Shown: positions 11,566 to 22,019 of the stretch, in pieces | Position numbering within the stretch: position 1 is the first letter of the stretch | How the letters are laid out: the number at the start of each line of letters is the position of its first letter | Source of the DNA: Chaetorhynchus papuensis | Lineage: Eukaryota > Chordata > Aves > Passeriformes > Rhipiduridae | DNA: 64,000 bases | Direction of reading: 5' to 3' | Assembly: GCA_013396525.1 (NCBI GenBank) | Contig: VWYX01000907.1 | Coordinates: 256,849-320,848 of the forward strand | Made by a program: the position numbers and the translations under genes | The notes under the pieces: generated by a model | The model's input: the letters and a program-made list of their open reading frames with translations, nothing else | Databases searched by the model: none | What the model was told of the DNA's origin: nothing

Positions 11566-11615
11566 CTCACCTCACTTCACCTCACCTCACCTCACCTCAC
11601 CTCATCTCACCTCAC
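11566..11615. repeat. (CTCAC)10 pentanucleotide repeat
   Basis: Ten CTCAC units, two of them with a single change (TTCAC, CTCAT). It lies about 220 bases beyond the proposed RNF165 poly(A) signal. Confidence 0.92.
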
Positions 11616-11836
11616 CTCTGCCATGGGGCTCAGCCACCAGCAGCCTCTGCAAACCCAATGGGCAGAGTATTTTACACCCCAGCAGTGGTTCTCCTGCACA
11701 CCAAAGACACAAGCAGTGAAAGAAGAATTGGTTCCAACCCAAAGAAACCAGAAATGAGGAGTAAATAAAGACCAAGTGATCGCCCTGCCAGGTGGCTTCT
11801 GCGTGGCACAGGTTTATAGTTAGCAATGCGGTTTGT

Positions 11837-11842
11837 TTTATT
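11837..11842 (-). terminator. RNF165: Distal RNF165 poly(A) signal (AATAAA on - strand)
   Basis: TTTATT on the + strand reads as AATAAA on the - strand. It is the last canonical signal before the intergenic microsatellite and lies 4.7 kb after the stop. The choice as the distal end is inference. Confidence 0.45.
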
Positions 11843-12856
11843 AGTTATAAATAAAGTACAAAAAATCCACCAAAAGTGAATCTAAGCATTTACACAATTT
11901 CTAATGTCTTTCCATTTCTTCAATGCACTATTGCTTTAATATTAATAATAAATATTTTTCTAGCTTTCTTCTATAAAATAGTCTATGTAGCAAAATGTTG
12001 CACAGCACAACAGAACAGCAGTAGGAATACAAAAATGTGGGTGATCCTTTCACCTGCCTGGGTCATTAAAGGAAAGGGGGTTTTGTTTGCTCGCTCCTTG
12101 TTTTGCTTATCCCTCTTACAGTGACTTTTGGGGGGGATGACAACCAACCCCCCTGTCCCCACACAACTCAAAATCACAGCTCCAGGCTACAGGGGAGGAG
12201 TGTTACAGAGCAGCAAGGTAAAAAAACACAGGCAGGTTTAGAACCCGGGGTAAGGCAAAGTCAACAAAGCAGCTCAGCACCCTGAAGGGACAGAGAGAAA
12301 AAAATTAAGGTACTGTGATTTTGTGCCTTTCTAACCCAAAAGAGAACGTCATCCAAAGCCTTTTTTGTGGGGAGGATGGCTACAGGCTGAGCACATGCAT
12401 CAAACCCCACTTGCGTCTGTACACGGCTGACTGTCTGCACTGACCGAGCGTGGTTATGGCTTAAAGCTTAAAATGTTATCAGAGGCTCTCTAACCTTCTG
12501 GCAAAGCTGGAACATGTGATGCTCAGGAGCCTTTGGGGAAAGGGCAATGCGTTGCAAGAGCGGCGCAGCCATGGCAGGACGGGGAAGCTTGGCCATGTCA
12601 GTTTGGGGCTGACCCCCTTCTTGGGGACAGGAGGGCTCTGAGGCAGGTCCCAGCTCTACACTGGAATAAAAAAGCTCCAAACTGAGGTTTCCCCCTCAAC
12701 AGGAGGGATGAAAACAACCGGGTGAGATCAGTGCTAAGCACTTCTGAGCTGTGCCTGTCTCAGAGCTGGGTTACAGCCAGCGCTCACGGCGGGCGTTGCA
12801 AAGAGATGGCAAATGGATCCCGTGTCCATCCCAACTGCTCTCAGCTAGACAGGGTG

Positions 12857-13065
12857 TCACAGCATCACAGAATGGTTCGGGCTGGAAGGGACCTTAAACT
12901 CATCTCCTTCCAACCTCTGCCATGGGCAGGCACACCTTGCACTGCTCCAAGCCTCATCCAACTTGGCCTTGGACATTTCCAGGGATGGGGCAGCCACAGC
13001 TTCTCTGGGAAACCTATGCCAGAGCCCTCCTAGCCTCTGAGTAAAGAGGTCAACCCCTAAAATCT
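12857..13065 (-). repeat. CR1 LINE 3'-end fragment
   Basis: On the + strand it starts with CACAGAATGGTTCGGGCTGG and continues through CCATGGGCAGGCACACCTTG and GGGGCAGCCACAGCTTCTC, the reverse complement of the CR1 tail. It lies inside the proposed RNF165 3' UTR, in sense with RNF165. Confidence 0.88.
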
Positions 13066-13326
13066 GCATTGAGTCCCTCAGTTCTGTTGCCCCCAAGCTC
13101 AGGCTCACCCTATTGCCTCCTTTACCCCAGCAGGGCGCACACACAGAGGGTGAAAAGAGCCAAACCGAGCACCGATAGACGCCAAAAACTACACAAACCC
13201 ACCACACCTGGGCTTCCTTCCTGGGATTTTGACACAACCTGCAGAGTCTTGCACTAAAGGCATGCACTGCCCCAAGCACAGCCTTGCAGTGGGGGCCCGC
13301 TGGGTGTAATTGCAGGGTCACACAAG

Positions 13327-13352
13327 CAGCAGCAGCAGCAGCAGCGCAGCAG
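13327..13352. repeat. (CAG)n/(CTG)n triplet repeat
   Basis: Six CAG units, a CG interruption, then two more CAG units on the + strand. In the RNF165 transcript this would be CUG repeats in the 3' UTR. Confidence 0.9.
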
Positions 13353-13806
13353 CATCACCAGAGGCGTCAGGGACAGGGCAGTACCAAGAAACAACCAAAA
13401 CATTTTGGTTTTATGCAGAGCGTCGTTAATCGCCTTCAATGCGCAAGGACACAAGTGAAAGGATCACCAGAGTTTGATTATGAGTGCAAATAATATTCAT
13501 ATATATGTGCTAAACACAGTCACTATATTGCAGTTTTCCACTATGTCACAGCATACAGAATCAAAGGTTTGCATTTTTATGGAATGTATCCAAGGTAACA
13601 GCACCACAGTAATACAGTTTGTAATCACACACCCTGATTTTTTTCTCTTTTTTTGTTGTTTTTTTTTTCTGTTTTTGACAAGATAAGCATTACCCCCCAC
13701 ATCCCCTGTTTAATTTTTTTTTAAGTACCGATGCATGCAAAGCATTCCATTCCCAGAAACAATGCAAAAATGAGGTAATAGGAGTAATAAAAAAAATTAG
13801 TAGTAA

Positions 13807-13876
13807 NNNNNNNNNNNNNNNNNNNNNNNNNNNNNNNNNNNNNNNNNNNNNNNNNNNNNNNNNNNNNNNNNNNNNN
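13807..13876. other. Assembly gap (70 N)
   Basis: Run of N inside an AT-rich part of the RNF165 3' UTR. The missing sequence is unknown, and the N count may not equal its true length. Confidence 0.99.
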
Positions 13877-13932
13877 ATAAGGCATTTAAACTCACAAAAC
13901 CCTGTAAACTATTGATGTTTTGTTTCTAGATT

Positions 13933-13957
13933 TTTGTTGTTGTTGTTGTTGTTGTTG
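13933..13957. repeat. (TTG)n triplet repeat
   Basis: About eight TTG units on the + strand, just after the assembly gap. Confidence 0.9.
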
Positions 13958-14559
13958 ATGATGTTTGTTTCACTTTGTTTTTAAACTCATCCTAACTTGC
14001 AACCTACTTGTACAAATTATTTAAATGCAAAGGAACCTGACACACCGATACAACTCCAGACACTGTAAATTCGCACGCACCTTGGGATCAGTCACTCACA
14101 CGAGACTATGGGAGTTTGGTGCTTTTCTTCACCAAAGGTTTGTTGTTTTGTTTGTGTTTTTTCTTAAGTTTGTTCGATTTTTTTTTTTTTTAAACTGTGC
14201 TTGTTTATTAGGCAAATAGTAACACTTTCTCATAGGCTTTAAAAGAAAACACGTGCTCCAGAAGCGTTCTTCGTTCCTTCCCCACCCAGCGAGGGTATCA
14301 ATCCCCCTCTTACTCTCCCTGCTTCGCCCCTCCAGGTCACACCTGGACAGAGCAAACCTGCTCAGAGTGTGTTTTACCACCAAAGCCTTGCTTTGCTTGT
14401 CCACGTTATTAGTATTATTAGTATTATCTGTAATGCTGCTTCAATGCTGGTGGACCCAGCCCCAGAGGTACCTATGGGCCACTCCCTGACCCATGGACAT
14501 CAGGGCTGGGACCACCAGATCCCCCAAGAAGCCGTCACTTGTGCTGGGTGGCAAATGTG

Positions 14560-14772
14560 TCATGAAGTCATGGAATGGTTTGGGATGGGAGGGACCTTAA
14601 AGCTCATCTTTTTCCAAACCCCCTGCCATGGGCAGGGACACCTTCCACTAAACCAGGTTGCTCCAATCCCCATCCAGCCTGGCCTTGGACACTTCCAGGG
14701 TTCTCTGGGCAACCTGTGCCAGGGCCTCTCCACCCTCACAGCCAAGAACTCCTTCCTTATGTCTTCTCTACA
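14560..14772 (-). repeat. CR1 LINE 3'-end fragment
   Basis: On the + strand it reads GGAATGGTTTGGGATGGGAG, CCATGGGCAGGGACACCTTC and CAACCTGTGCCAGGGCCTC, so the element is in - orientation, in sense with RNF165 and within its proposed 3' UTR. Confidence 0.9.
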
Positions 14773-15117
14773 TGTCACCATTTGTCCCCCTCCACTCCCT
14801 CCCACCTGCATGGGTACATGAAGAGAGAGGCTCCTGCGCCCTCACATGGGGCTTCCCTCCTTCTCTCCCCTCTCTCATTGGGAAAAAAAAGAAATCTCTG
14901 TGGTGCCTCTGAGGCTGGTGTTTTCCAGTTAAAGCTCATGCGTCTTGCAGTTTCTCAGATGATAGTTTATGATTGAGTCTACTTGGGAGAGCATTTCTCT
15001 CCAGTGAAACAGATGCTCAGGGGAGCCAGAAACCATTCCCACCACACCAGCATTTTCAATAGATTATGTTTCTAATTCCCCTGCTGCTCCTCTGCAGCTC
15101 TTTTCTCCCCTAGTATG

Positions 15118-15162
15118 AAAGAAAAAAAAAGAAAAAAAAAAAAAAAGAAAAAAAAAAGAAAA
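15118..15162. repeat. A-rich tract with G interruptions
   Basis: About 45 bases of A broken by single G. On the RNF165 strand this is a long T/C tract, immediately downstream of the CpG-rich block. Confidence 0.9.
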
Positions 15163-15189
15163 CTACAGGTTTTGGTTGTGAATGCCGGT

Positions 15190-15560
15190 TTTCCCGAGGA
15201 TTTTCCAACCGGGCCCCGCGGTTGGCGTGCTGAGGCCTTTTTCTTTTTTTTTTTTCAGGAGGAACATGGATCACAACAGCTCACTCCTTCGGGTATTACC
15301 TCTTAATTCTGTTTTGAGTGTTAATGTGATTAAGTTTCATCTCGACAACCACTGATTGCTCCGCGTGGGTACGGCCTGGGACGCGCACGCGAGCCCACGT
15401 GGGCGCGGGTGCGCACGCTTTGAGGCGGGCCGCGGCCCAGCAGCAAGGCTCCCAAAAGCGGCAACCCCACCTCCACCCTGCCTTCCCCGCCCGCGCCCAA
15501 GGGCTCGTGGTCTCGGCAGTGTCTTGTGAGCATCGAGTTCTCCTCCGTCCCGCTACCAAG
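15190..15560. promoter_or_regulatory. CpG-rich patch in the RNF165 3' UTR
   Basis: A GC- and CpG-dense block (for example 15361-15440, with ACGCGCACGCGAG and GGGCGCGGGTGCGCACGC) sits in otherwise AT-rich DNA. It holds a perfect 12-bp palindrome GCCCACGTGGGC at 15393-15404 around an E-box, and a 7-bp stem hairpin CCAACCG/CGGTTGG at 15205-15225. It could be a small unmethylated island or promoter; that is inference. Confidence 0.4.
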
Positions 15561-15896
15561 AGATGCTTTTGCAACGGGAGAAGAGCCGGCGTTTTGCACC
15601 CCTCAGCACCTCTGCGGTTATTACACCCCAAGGAACAGCTCCTGTAACCATCGTTTTGGAACGGTGCTGGCAAGGCCAACCAGCCACACAGCTCACAGAA
15701 GAAAGCATCACGGACAATTGCAATCGTGTAGACAGAACTTCCTTGGATTTTGATATGACAAGCTACTTTTTTAAGATACAGAAAGCAAAGAAACAGCATC
15801 TACTCAAATACTGTGCTGCTACAGAAAGTGTCCAGCACCAGCAGACAAGCAGGAACGAAGCTTTTCCCTATCGCTTCGTTCGTTTTATCCCCAATC

Positions 15897-15914
15897 TTTA
15901 TTTTTATTTTTATT
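15897..15914 (-). terminator. RNF165: Proximal RNF165 poly(A) signal cluster
   Basis: Three AATAAA hexamers, at 15897-15902, 15903-15908 and 15909-15914 on the - strand, lie about 680 bases after the stop. This is a good candidate for a short 3' UTR form. Confidence 0.5.
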
Positions 15915-16452
15915 AAGCTTCTCTAAATTTGCAACACACTGTAAATGCAAGGGAAAGAAGCACACGCGGCTGAGGCAAAGAGCGCAAACCCTTCTGACTG
16001 TAAACAGGATTTTGCTTTTTCTCCTCCTTCCCCCACCCCAAGGGGGTGGGAAAGTCTGACCTCTTTTTTCTCCCTCTGCAATGTATTAATCAGGCACCAA
16101 AATAAGGAATCTATGAAAAAATATTTGGTGCAAATTAGGTAACAGCAACATGTCCACCACAAGATGAGTAGGGCATCAAACACAACATTTCTTAAGCTAA
16201 CATGCTCCAGCTGCCATCCATAGAAATAGCTAAAGGACCCCTAACATGTTTCTACATATTTGAGAGGTATATATACAATCCCCATGAAAAGCAGGATTGA
16301 CAGGCCGGACTACAACTAGTTCCTTCATGTTCAACACTAAAATCTTCTGCAGCACGGGATCTCTGAGCTCCGGGAATGCCAGCTCCCTTTCACTGGGCCT
16401 GTATCCTGCGTATATGTGCAATATCTCCCTACTGCTAGATATTGTATCACCA

Positions 16453-16470
16453 CCTCCTCCTCCTCCTCCT
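16453..16470. repeat. (CCT)6 triplet repeat
   Basis: Six CCT units on the + strand, 120 bases after the RNF165 stop; AGG repeats in the transcript. Confidence 0.9.
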
Positions 16471-16589
16471 CACTAACGTGCCTGCAGACTTCCCCTCTCA
16501 ATCAAATGGCTCAGAAGGCAAAAAATTTCGCTGCAAGGGTTTATGGCCATACGACCTGGTAAGGAAAATGGTGTGTCCAGCTAGTCTTT

Positions 16590-16707
16590 TCAACTGTCCG
16601 AGCCGAGCTGAGTTTCAATGTCCACCCTGCAGATCGGGCACTTCTTGCTGGTGGCCAGCCACTGGTCCACACACACTTGGTGAAAGAGATGCATACAGGG
16701 CAACCGC
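16590..16707 (-). CDS. RNF165: RNF165 last coding exon: second half of RING-H2
   Basis: The acceptor CTGCAG ends at 16708 (reverse strand). The first base completes Arg (AG|G), and the frame reads RLPCMHLFHQVCVDQWLATS, KKCPICRVDIETQLGSDS and TGA at 16592-16590. This supplies zinc ligands three to eight of the RING-H2 finger (C-x-H-x2-H-x2-C-x10-C-x2-C), with the W and the P after Cys7 (CPIC) that contact the E2 enzyme. The tail IETQL is the conserved end of the Arkadia family. RNF165 is an E3 ubiquitin ligase that amplifies BMP-SMAD signalling, and mouse work links it to motor axon growth. Confidence 0.96.
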
Positions 16708-17817
16708 CTGCAGAGAGAAAAATACCACTGTTAGGATGGAGGAGGCCCAAGGGACCAAGAAGAGTTGGAAAACAGCGTCTGGGGCTGTTTTGAATGTGAG
16801 AAACATTGCTGTGGTAACACCATTGCTGCCAAGGTCCTGCAGCCTTCCCCAGCCACGCCAGCTCACACAGGACAGTGGGCTGGAGATGGTGTCCTCCTTG
16901 GCCTATCAGAAACCCCCTCAACACCCTGAATTGAGTTGTTCCAGTTATTAATTGTGCTGGCCGCTAATTTTTAACCCTTCAGGAGCAAGGTTATACTCCA
17001 AAGCCTCTCAGTCCTTCACAGTTGTGTCACATTAGCAGTCAGGTGGCTCCAGGGAACCTGGTCACTTTTTTAGCTACATCACCTTTGCCATCATCACATA
17101 TCACCCTTGTGATACAGAGGAACCTTGAACCACAAAAACTCACTCTGATCAAGAGGATCAGAGCTTTTATTGACAATTTAAGGGTGAGAATCAGACCTGC
17201 GTACTTCTCACCTGCAGTCCCTTCAGCCATGATAGTTCAGCCCCTTGCAATTTCCTGTCCCCATCCTCCGTCACAAGCAGAGATTTGACCCAGTCAACAG
17301 CCTGAGATGTCTGTTAGGGACAACTGGAGTTCTGCTGGCTGGGGATGGTTCCCTGTGACCATGTGGGCAGAGTAATCTTATTCTACCATAAAGCAGTTCT
17401 GTCTTGGACACAAGCCCAGCTCTCCTGGACTTCACACTCACGTTGAATTTCATCATACTTTTGTCATCTGTCAGGCTCAGATGCTGACGACCCCACGCTC
17501 CAGATGGTTGTCAGAGACCTGTCTGACCCACCCTTCTCTGACAATTTGACACCTGGCCAGTGGGCACAGCCTGGAAGCAGGTGATCCAAACCCAGGAAAA
17601 ACTATAAAAACTTGGGCCCCCTGCTGCTGCAGGGCTCTTCCTGCCTATGGGCCATACCAATGTCCACCTACATTTGGGTTCCCAGACCCTGAAAGAGCCC
17701 AGGTGAGTTTCTCAGGACAAGAACAGAGACAACCCCAGCAGTGCACAGCAGCATTAATCCAAATAAACACAACTCAGATGGCATCGAGGGGCAGAGGAGG
17801 GGATGAAAGGGTCTTAC
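16708..17817 (-). other. RNF165: RNF165 intron, 1.1 kb
   Basis: Donor GTAAGA at 17817 (reverse strand); acceptor at 16709-16708. No repeat or other feature recognised. Confidence 0.85.
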
Positions 17818-17924
17818 CTGACGTCCTCTCCGTCTTCAAGCATGGACAGACAGATTGTGCATTTCTCGTCGGTATCTGACTCCTCACCATCGTCTTGCTC
17901 AGCTTTGCCTTCCTGTGGTCTTCT
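17818..17924 (-). CDS. RNF165: RNF165 exon: first half of RING-H2
   Basis: The acceptor CTTGCTGCAG precedes 17924 and the donor GTAAG follows 17818. The frame reads RRPQEGKAEQDDGEESDTDE and then KCTICLSMLEDGEDV, ending with AG of an Arg codon. It gives the first zinc-binding pair (C-T-I-C) and the acidic lead-in EESDTDE, which the family keeps. The lead-in differs somewhat from mammals (AEQDD where mammals have a Lys/Glu run). The intron falls between the second and third zinc ligands, so the finger forms only after splicing to 16707-16590. Confidence 0.96.
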
Positions 17925-19094
17925 CTGCAGCAAGGTTAAAGACACCATTTGGTTAGGCCTTGCCTTTCTAATGCCCTCCCAGGCCTCGGTAGTTGCAGGA
18001 AGATAAACGATAAGATCTCCATCTATCAGGCAGATCCTCCAGCTCTGGGAAGCCAGCCCAGCCAAAACAGCCAGCGAGATGAGTGTGCCACCAACATGCT
18101 GCTGGTTGGCATATCTCCTCCTGGGGCCAGTGAGGCTGGTGGCAGTGCCCCAAGGAGCAGCCTGTCCTCTGCTGCCCCAACAGAGCCCCCCACCACTTCC
18201 CTGCAGTGGGGATGGCCCCATGGTCTCCTTTGCTGGAGACTTCTCCTTGGGGAGACCCCAAAACTCATGGGGCTGCCACTGCCAGGAAGGGCAACCACTG
18301 TGCCCCATGCCAGCTTGGCCACTGGGCCAGCCCCATGCTGCACCACAGGGCAGTGCTTAGCCTGTCAGCTCCCCCTTTTCCTCTTTCCCCTACTCCCATC
18401 CATTCCTACTCATATCATTTTCCTGGGTTCACTGGAGACGTGGTGAGAGACAGGAGCAGCAGGAGTTACCTCACATCCAACCTGGGCAATGCAACATCCC
18501 TACCCTCCAGCCGGGAGTGACCAACACACGAAGTTACTACCCAGACAAGCATTCTTCCCAACTTCTCCTTAGCACAACCCAAAAATGTGCCACCCATTTC
18601 CTCACGGGCAGGAGGTCAGCTCTGACAGAGGAGACACCCCTCGTGAAGCAAGGGGAGGACGAGGTCCCCCAGGCCGCGGAGCCGCGGGGCAGCGCCGCTT
18701 GCATGCAGAACGGGGCGGGTTTGCATGCACGAAGGCCCCTTGGTGGTGTGCACTTTCTTACCAGGTGCGGACAGGGGGGAAATTGCACCCGCTGGGTGGG
18801 AGAAGGTTGAGACCCTTTTGAAAATTTGGCCCGCAGCTTCCTAGCCTAGAAGTGAGAAACAGCCAGCTGAGCTACGCCACCGCTTCCGCCCCGGGAGCCC
18901 CGCAAGACATCAAAGCACCACTGCTGGGTTTTACACTCCTCCCACGCCTCGGGGGATGTTTTGGTGGATGGTGCCAGTTTGCCAACCCTGAGGACTGCGA
19001 CCCACCGAGGTCCTTCCTTCTGCCAGCTCCGTGCCCACAGCCCTTGGCCGACTGAGAGGGGCTGGCAGCTGTGCTGTGGTTTCGGGGCACTCAC
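17925..19094 (-). other. RNF165: RNF165 intron, 1.2 kb
   Basis: Donor GTGAGT; acceptor CTGCAG. It contains a GC-rich spot at 18660-18745 with two TTGCATGCA palindromic motifs (18699-18707 and 18721-18729). No transposon recognised. Confidence 0.85.
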
Positions 19095-19190
19095 CTTCTT
19101 GTACTTGTGGGGGAAGGTGAATCTCTCGATGGTGTTCTGGACGGCGCCCCGGCTCACACTGCCCAGCCTGTCCTCCAGCTGCAGCAGCTC
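19095..19190 (-). CDS. RNF165: RNF165 exon: TIER motif region
   Basis: 96 bases, 32 codons, phase 0 on both sides. The frame is ELLQLEDRLGSVSRGAVQNT followed by IERFTFPHKYKK. The RGA...TIER...PHKYKK block just before the RING is the signature shared by Arkadia (RNF111), ARK2N and RNF165; in Arkadia it contributes to recognition of SKI/SnoN substrates. Acceptor TGCCACAG at 19191; donor GTGAGT at 19094. Confidence 0.96.
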
Positions 19191-19676
19191 CTGTGGCACA
19201 GGAACATCAGGAAAGAGCCATCCCCACTGCTCCCAAGGCAACAGGTCCCACCACACAACCATACCTGCTGGCAACCGAGGCTCCCTCCTGTCCTCTCCTC
19301 AGTGGAAATGTCCATCAGACCCAAATCAGTCATGCTGTAATGATGGATCTGATGCCTGGCGCTTGGGATAATAACTAAGAGCTCGAGGCATAGAGCTGGA
19401 TATCCAATATTTCACAAATTAGGGTGGAATTTGAGCTTCATCTGACAGTCTGGGAAACAAAACCCCATAGATCTGGAGCACTTTGTTCACAGACATGAAA
19501 GGAGTCAGAGGCCCTTGGAGTAAACCAAATTTTTCCCAAACTCAACCCCATCACTTCCCAGTTATCGCTAGAACTGCTGAAAGACTCACTGCAACTGCCA
19601 CGCCACAAAAAATACCAGAGCTTGCACAGATTCACAGCACTTAAAAAATTAATAATTCCAGTCTCCAGATACGTAC
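19191..19676 (-). other. RNF165: RNF165 intron, 0.49 kb
   Basis: Donor GTACGT at 19676; acceptor CACAG at 19191. No feature recognised inside. Confidence 0.85.
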
Positions 19677-19781
19677 TTCATAGCTCTCCCGCACGGCGGA
19701 TGTGTGCCTGCTTGGGTTCAGTCCCTGAAGAGCAAGCAGCTGAAGCTGAGGGTAAGGGTAATTTCTGATTTCATGAACAAC
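19677..19781 (-). CDS. RNF165: RNF165 exon: conserved central segment
   Basis: 105 bases, 35 codons, in phase 0. It reads VVHEIRNYPYPQLQLLALQG and then LNPSRHTSAVRESYE. This central segment is strongly conserved in RNF165 but has no assigned domain; it precedes a short Leu-rich helix (ELLQLEDRL) in the next exon. The acceptor TTCTTGCAG ends at 19782; the donor is GTACGT, slightly off consensus. Confidence 0.95.
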
Positions 19782-20789
19782 CTGCAAGAAGTGAGGGAGA
19801 AAAATAAAGCCACCTGCACTTGCCCACAGAAAACCCTTGTGTACCCTGATGCAAATCTAGCGCTTTAAAAATTCAAATTGAAAGAGCAGATTGACGCCTT
19901 CACCAGTTTAAGCCTTTTGATAACAAAAAATGAGCTTTTATCAAATACATTTCCTATAAATGAAAAGAATATGCACTTCCTCCAAATAAATTATCTGTTA
20001 TAATAACTCCTGTATCATCCATAACATCGTGGTTCCAAACTCCCAACATGGATTAGATTACAACGACATTTTATTTCATTTAAATGTGTGGATTTCTCTT
20101 CATCAAAGCTTTGATTGTTTTTTTGGGTTTTTTTAAGGCTTGCTGCAGTACACAGGTGTCAGAGTCTGACTATGGCACCAGGGAAAAGCTCCCTCGTGGG
20201 ATTTCTGAGGATGTTTTAAGGATCAGCAGTGCTTGGCATCGATTGGCTCCAAATACAGCATCCCACTAGGAGAAGGGGTAGAAAATTACCCCAGTCAGCC
20301 TGTCTTCTCATCAAACCCACCTCCACCTGTGCAAGAGGTCATGCAAAACCTTTACAGGTGGCATCAAAGCTGATGTAGAGAGCAACGACGTGATGAGGGA
20401 TGGTCCTTGGGGCTGACACCAGGGAAGGCAGCCACCCACCGCCAATCCTTCTGCATACAAAAGTCCTGGGAGACCACAGTTTCTTCCAATATCAATAATA
20501 TTATTAGTATTAACTACTGAGTCTCTCACACCCTGCCCATGTTTTGCAGACCAGCTTGTGAACGTGGTGCTGCAAGCGATGGACCGAATCCTTCCAGAAC
20601 AGCTGAGCTTTTCTTTTCTTTCTCTAATCCTGTGCAGTGATGCACATTATCCTTTCAGACACTCCCTCCCACGGCCGGAGATAAGTGGGATTTGCAGAAG
20701 ACAGGTGATAGAAAGATAGCAGCCTTTATTTTGACTGCCTTCTGGCAGACAATGCATAAAACATTTCTCAGTAAAAACGTTTCACTTAC
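19782..20789 (-). other. RNF165: RNF165 intron, 1.0 kb
   Basis: Donor GTAAGTGAA; acceptor TTGCAG. AT-rich around 19.86-20.1 kb; no repeat recognised. Confidence 0.85.
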
Positions 20790-20919
20790 CATCTGCGTCG
20801 AGGATGTGCTTCTGGGGAAGTGGTGCATCCGAGGCGTAGCCAAGTAATGCTGATAGGGCTGGGGCACCGGCCGGACCTGGAACTGGGCATGAGTCAGCCC
20901 CGCATCAACGCTGAGGTCC
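20790..20919 (-). CDS. RNF165: RNF165 exon: Pro/Gln/His-rich linker
   Basis: The first G completes Trp (TG|G). Then 43 codons read DLSVDAGLTHAQFQVRPVPQ, PYQHYLATPRMHHFPRSTSS and TQM. The donor GTAAGT follows ATG at 20790. The segment is low in charge and rich in Pro, His and Gln, and probably disordered; it matches the known RNF165 sequence in the same position. The exon joins in phase to both neighbours. Confidence 0.95.
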
Positions 20920-21505
20920 CTGTGGGCACCGGGAGGAAGACGAGGCTCTGAGTGCATGGCTGCATTCATGGACTGCAGCAAACCCAGAGCGTGCTCACAG
21001 GGCAACCTCCTTGGTGAGCTCTGGGCTGCTATGGGCTCCCCAGCCTGGGGAGATGTCACTGCTTGGAAGGGAGTTTCCTCCAGTTTGGGGAATCACCCAC
21101 CAGGCCACCACGAAGGAGCGAGGGGTTGTTTCTAGGCCAGATAGCGTTTGAGTTATTTGGGGTCAAGAGCTGTAGAGATGCACCCTGCTAATTTCAGAGC
21201 AAGAGCATTTTGGTGGCTCAAAATTACACCCAGGCTCAGCAACCCAACCTCGTCAGACCAGGACCTTCCTGTGCTGCCAGCACTGCAATCTATTACAGTT
21301 TTCCTTGAGTGTTTTGCAGGAATACAGATAATTACTCAAGGGTCTCAACAATGAACCATTTTGGTAGTTTTTAGAAGCTAGATGGGCACTGTCTGTGGGC
21401 TTTTTGGATGTGCCTGGGCTCTCCTTGGAGGTCTCCCAGCCCAGATCATGGTAGGACCTGGGGAGCCAAAGGACGCTGTGCCTTGCCTGAATCCAGCCTC
21501 AGGGT

Positions 21506-21715
21506 GGTGAGGTGTGAGGGTGGGGAGGCCCTGGCACAGGGTGCCCAGAGCAGTTGTGGCTGCCCCATCCCTGGAAGTGTCCAAGGTCAGGTTGCCCAGG
21601 GCTTGGAGCAACCTGGGATAGTGGGAAGTGTCCCTGCCCATGACAGGGGTTGGAGCAAGATGACCTTTGAGGTCCTGTCCAACCCAAACCACTCAGGAAT
21701 TCTGATTCTGTTAAC
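21506..21715 (+). repeat. CR1 LINE 3'-end fragment
   Basis: GAGGCCCTGGCACAGGGTGC, CTGGAAGTGTCCAAGGTCAG and CCAACCCAAACCACTC, then ATTCTGATTCTG. Orientation +, antisense to RNF165. Confidence 0.9.
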
Positions 21716-22019
21716 TCCAGAACTATGATTTGTGCAAAAAACATAAGGTTTTTTGAGGCTGCTGTAGGAAAATGTGTCTAGCATTCTGACACCAATGGGG
21801 CAGGACACCCCTGATAGCCCTGCTTGCTGAACACAACCTGGCACAGGCCAGCAGAGTTGGAGCTCAGCTTGGTGAATTTCGGCACTTTTATCCTCCAGTA
21901 AAATAACCCAGCTCAATCCCAGGACTTGTCATGACCAACATCACAGCTCTGCTCAATCCAGCACGAAGAGATAAAGTACAACCCCACCACCACCACACCA
22001 TGTGGGGGGAGTGGGAGGG

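Larger units (their letters stand above)
7161..11819. other. Intergenic gap between convergent LOXHD1 and RNF165
   Basis: About 4.7 kb with no convincing gene on either strand. It contains one CR1 tail (9073-9234), a 35-base A run (10452-10486) and a CTCAC pentanucleotide repeat (11566-11615). The open frames here (for example 162 codons on the - strand at 9408-9896) match no family I know and lack any sign of splicing or conservation. Confidence 0.7.
11820..16589 (-). other. RNF165: RNF165 probable long 3' UTR
   Basis: The sequence downstream of the RNF165 stop (16590-16592) is largely repeat-free, AT-rich and full of T and A tracts, as in a long vertebrate 3' UTR. It runs to a canonical AATAAA (reverse strand, 11837-11842). 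It contains two CR1 pieces, CTG, AAC and AGG microsatellites, a 70-N gap, and a CpG-rich block at 15190-15560. The true length is inferred: a cluster of three AATAAA signals near 15.9 kb could end a short form only about 0.7 kb long. Confidence 0.55.
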
